Shown in pieces: positions 15,116-17,494 of a stretch of DNA of 17,494 nt. Within the stretch, counting starts at the first letter, position 1; every line of letters begins with the position of its first letter. The stretch comes from an uncultured Bacteroidota bacterium (GTDB lineage Bacteria > Bacteroidota > Bacteroidia > Bacteroidales > UBA12481), in assembly GCA_903832165.1 (NCBI GenBank), contig CAILAQ010000723.1, positions 1 through 17,494 of the forward strand. Reading direction: 5' to 3'. The position numbers and the translations under genes were made by a program. The notes beneath the pieces were generated by a model. That model was not told the DNA's origin. It saw only the letters and a list, made by a program, of their open reading frames with translations, and did not search any database.

Positions 15116-16204
15116 CTATTTAAGGGTCACTTTCAGATTTCTACCAGTGCCTATAAACAGGTTGGTAACTGTCAGATCCTTAAAATCGTCCGGTTTAAGT
15201 TGCAGTATGACAGAAGCATTTGACGGTATGAATATCTTTGCACCTTCCTTTGTTATGAGATCAAAAGGTACTGTTGAGCTATTGCCAATTTCATAAGATT
15301 TAGTTTTCCCATCACCTTCAGATCCCACAGACACTATTTTTACAGAGGCTTTTATTATTGCCGCAAGGAATTCTCCATTTCCGGCAAGCTTATTATCGAA
15401 ATAAGCTACGGTACGGTTCGCGAACATAGCCTCCTTAAGCGAAGCAAGGCTCCGGTCTTTGGCAAAAACCAGCGTCATTGGACGATGGCCCTTTTCAAGG
15501 TCATATGCCATCGCGGTAATATCATGGATATCCGAGTTACAGATTACTGCCATTTTTCGATTGAGGCACCAATCGAGTACGATCGGGTAATACTCTACTT
15601 CATTAAAGACTTCTACACCATTGATCAAGCCCTTTTCGAACAGTTCCTGATGCATTGGCATCCAGAGGCAGGTGTCGGGTTGCTGAGCTTTCCAGCCCGG
15701 ATGGTTCCAGATTATGAAAGCACCCTGTTTTTTTGCTGCCATAAGCGCATCGAGCGCTACCGGAACATCCAGCGGATTTGTATCTTCCAGAAAAAGCGCA
15801 TTCAAATGCCCGGGGGGCATTCCCCTGGTTATTTCGCCAGCATGGACGAGTAGAATATTTTTTTCCTTTGCTGCTTCTAGGGCAATTTCATAGGAGGCAT
15901 TGTGGTCACCTGAAACATACTTTTTCGAAGGTTGGTTCTCAATATGGTCAGTAATAGCTATGGCATCAAGCCCCTCCTCCCAGGCTTCTTCCACCCTTAC
16001 GGTTGGCCATACAACACCATCTGAAAAAACAGTATGCATGTGAAAATCACATTTCAATGTCTTAAACCCCATAATATCAGGGATCCTTATCTCTTTGCGA
16101 TCCGGGGATTTCAGCATTTTGGAATACTGAATATTATTTACGTTTTGCTGAGCTGCCAACGTTCCGCTGAGTAATGTAAGAGAAAAAAGGTATAATAATT
16201 TCAT
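15116..16204 (-). CDS. Exported PHP-domain metallophosphoesterase in the phosphonate operon
   Basis: A 362-residue protein with a type I signal peptide (MKLLYLFSLTLLSGTLAA) followed by a PHP-type metal-dependent domain. Likely metal ligands in order are CDFHMHTVFSDG (His55, His57, Asp62), ITDH (Asp86, His87), HAGEIT (His121, Glu124), PPGHLNAL (His133), NHPGW (His168) and NSDIHD (Asp225, His227), so the trinuclear site looks complete. The last 90 or so residues form a beta-rich domain. PHP enzymes hydrolyse phosphate mono- or diesters, for example histidinol phosphate and short nucleotides. An exported one inside an AEP operon suggests liberation of aminophosphonates from esters such as phosphonolipid head groups or modified glycans, but this is inference. 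It lies 14 bases after the FAD gene and 9 before the PLP-enzyme gene. Confidence 0.88.
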   Translation of the reverse strand: MKLLYLFSLTLLSGTLAAQQNVNNIQYSKMLKSPDRKEIRIPDIMGFKTLKCDFHMHTVFSDGVVWPTVRVEEAWEEGLDAIAITDHIENQPSKKYVSGDHNASYEIALEAAKEKNILLVHAGEITRGMPPGHLNALFLEDTNPLDVPVALDALMAAKKQGAFIIWNHPGWKAQQPDTCLWMPMHQELFEKGLINGVEVFNEVEYYPIVLDWCLNRKMAVICNSDIHDITAMAYDLEKGHRPMTLVFAKDRSLASLKEAMFANRTVAYFDNKLAGNGEFLAAIIKASVKIVSVGSEGDGKTKSYEIGNSSTVPFDLITKEGAKIFIPSNASVILQLKPDDFKDLTVTNLFIGTGRNLKVTLK

Positions 16205-16218
16205 TTTGATTTTGATTT

Positions 16219-17457
16219 TTAACCACTGGTTTTCTTTGACCGGGCAGCTGCGCAGTTGGCCAGATGTATGGGGCTATAAGGATCAATGCTCCCAAAACGA
16301 TTATGCCGGTATGGTTCAAAGTTGAAAGGATTGGGATGATTTCCTGCTAATCTCGAAATGCCAAGACCAACACCTCCGGCGATTGATATTCCGGCGCCCG
16401 CACAGCCTGTCGCAAGCAAAATGCCGTCTATCCCATCTACCTCTCCTAGCACAAACTGGTTATCAGGCGTATAACCCGAAAAACCAGCCACATAACTTTT
16501 AATGCCTACCTTATCAAACCCCGGGAAAAAGGGTGAAAATTTTCTCCATCCTTCCTCCAGATCTTGCCAGCCATTGTCATTACTGAACTTATATGAATTA
16601 ATATCATCCGGCAAAGTCTTTGGATCAGCGTAAACAGACTTAGCTTCCCTTACACCGAAAAGTAAGGAATTACCTTGCGGCCGTGCATAGAAATTCGCTG
16701 CCGGGATCAGAACGGTAGGGGAGGAAACGGGAAATTGCGACTCAGAATGATCCGTTATCCAGTATTGACTGCGTACCGGAGCAAATGGCAAACCTATACC
16801 CATATTATAGGCAAGATTTATCGACCAGATTCCGGCAGACAAAACAACTTTATCTGCAGAATGGACACCTTTGTTCGTTCTGATACCTGTAACTTGATTC
16901 CCATATTTCAGTAGCTCTGAAACTTCTGTGTTTCTTACAAACTTAACCCCGATTATTCTGGCGGCAGTGGCAAAGGCCATCCCCAAAAGATAAGAATCCG
17001 TAATCGCTTCGCCGGGAATAAATGCAATCTTTTCGGCTGAATCAGCATCAAGCCAGGGTGCCATTTTCGCAGCTTCAGAGGCAGAGATATATTCAGAGCC
17101 AATGCCAAAACCGGAAGCCTTTCCCAACATTGCAGCAAGAGCCTTGGATTCCTCAGAATTAGAAGCCAGATGTAATGCTCCGTTATAACTGACCGGCAGC
17201 CGATCTCCCGTAATATTTTCCAGTTCAGCAATTACCCGATAAGTTTCAATCGACAATGGAATTACATGGCTATAAGGCCGAACCCTCGATAAAAGTGCCG
17301 CAGCCCTGGAAGTGTTACCTGAACACAACTCACCACGCTCATACACAACAACCTCCTTGTCAGGATTCTCCTTCTTATAATAATAGGCTATTGCTGAACC
17401 AAAAATTCCGCCTCCGACAATAATCAGAGATGTGATATTATAAGAAGGATGCGACAT
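16219..17457 (-). CDS. FAD-dependent amine oxidoreductase (DAO family), candidate (N-methyl-)AEP oxidase
   Basis: A 412-residue flavoprotein of the glycine oxidase/sarcosine oxidase (DAO) family. The dinucleotide-binding motif is SLIIVGGGIFGSAIAYYY (Gly15, Gly17, Gly20), with the ribose-binding acid in VVVYERGE (Glu40). The C-terminal FAD-contact region reads GFSGYTPDNQFVLG and TGCAGAGISIAGG. No cysteine in a sarcosine-oxidase-type covalent-flavin context is evident. It has no signal peptide and should be cytoplasmic. FAD-dependent oxidases recurrently found in AEP clusters are known to oxidise N-methyl-AEP, and some plain AEP, to phosphonoacetaldehyde. As first gene of this operon it probably does the same, bypassing or supplementing PhnW. 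Which amine it prefers cannot be read from the sequence. The window ends 37 bases upstream, so a regulator could lie just outside. Confidence 0.85.
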   Translation of the reverse strand: MSHPSYNITSLIIVGGGIFGSAIAYYYKKENPDKEVVVYERGELCSGNTSRAAALLSRVRPYSHVIPLSIETYRVIAELENITGDRLPVSYNGALHLASNSEESKALAAMLGKASGFGIGSEYISASEAAKMAPWLDADSAEKIAFIPGEAITDSYLLGMAFATAARIIGVKFVRNTEVSELLKYGNQVTGIRTNKGVHSADKVVLSAGIWSINLAYNMGIGLPFAPVRSQYWITDHSESQFPVSSPTVLIPAANFYARPQGNSLLFGVREAKSVYADPKTLPDDINSYKFSNDNGWQDLEEGWRKFSPFFPGFDKVGIKSYVAGFSGYTPDNQFVLGEVDGIDGILLATGCAGAGISIAGGVGLGISRLAGNHPNPFNFEPYRHNRFGSIDPYSPIHLANCAAARSKKTSG

Positions 17458-17476
17458 CAGAGCGAATTAAATCTTT

Positions 17477-17484
17477 CGAAAATA
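17477..17484 (-). promoter_or_regulatory. Possible -7 box of the phosphonate operon
   Basis: On the minus strand this reads TATTTTCG, one mismatch from TAnnTTTG, and lies 19 bases before the ATG at 17457. The window ends about ten bases further upstream, so a -33 box or operator cannot be assessed. This is a weak single-motif call. Confidence 0.25.
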
Positions 17485-17494
17485 CAAATAAAAA

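Larger units (their letters stand above)
10524..17457 (-). other. Six-gene aminophosphonate catabolic operon
   Basis: Six minus-strand genes run without a break: FAD oxidoreductase, PHP phosphoesterase, PLP lyase, DUF5690 transporter, phnX, phnW. The gaps are 14, 9 and 9 bases, a 4-base overlap, and 15 bases. There is no room for internal terminators, so co-transcription from upstream of 17457 is likely, ending at the inverted repeat at 10479-10539. No dedicated regulator gene is in the window. Confidence 0.88.

Overview
The window looks like chromosomal DNA of moderate GC content from a glycan-degrading member of the Bacteroidota. The evidence is the mix of gene families (GH97 and GH38 glycosidases, an iduronate-2-sulfatase-like sulfatase, a DUF5690 transporter, a DUF486-type remnant), two TAnnTTTG promoter boxes, and intergenic repeats of the CGCAAAGACGCAAAG kind that I associate with this phylum. 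No genus can be named from the sequence. I see no rRNA, tRNA, CRISPR array, transposase or SusC/SusD pair.

Left part (1-3845): two back-to-back perfect hairpins (7-41), then one very large gene (110-3766) for an unusual mosaic protein. Its parts are a LamG-like domain, four LGFP repeats, a beta-sandwich, a putative Cys-His-Asp peptidase-like domain, a hydrophobic segment and a helical/beta C-terminus, with no obvious signal peptide. A strong terminator (3788-3845) closes this unit.

Middle part (3846-10467): exported carbohydrate-active enzymes. A GH38 alpha-mannosidase (3893-6559, +) is followed by a convergent, decayed DUF486/DMT-like gene (6549-6782, -). A GH97 glycosidase (-) and a sulfatase (+) are then transcribed divergently. 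Two related inverted repeats (6801-6877 and 10479-10539) bracket the GH97/sulfatase pair, and the second supplies the stop codon of the next gene.

Right part (10524-17457, all on -): a tightly packed six-gene operon for aminophosphonate catabolism. In transcription order it holds a FAD-dependent amine oxidoreductase, an exported PHP-domain metallophosphoesterase, a class III aminotransferase-fold enzyme best read as the (R)-1-hydroxy-2-aminoethylphosphonate ammonia-lyase PbfA, a DUF5690 MFS transporter, phosphonoacetaldehyde hydrolase PhnX, and 2-aminoethylphosphonate (AEP) transaminase PhnW. Up to three routes could converge on phosphonoacetaldehyde: transamination of AEP, ammonia elimination from hydroxy-AEP, and oxidation of AEP or N-methyl-AEP. 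PhnX then splits it into acetaldehyde and phosphate. PhnX and PhnW are secure. The substrates of the oxidase, the transporter and the PHP protein are inferred from context. The most interesting parts are this multi-entry operon with its exported PHP enzyme, and the mosaic LGFP/peptidase-like protein.
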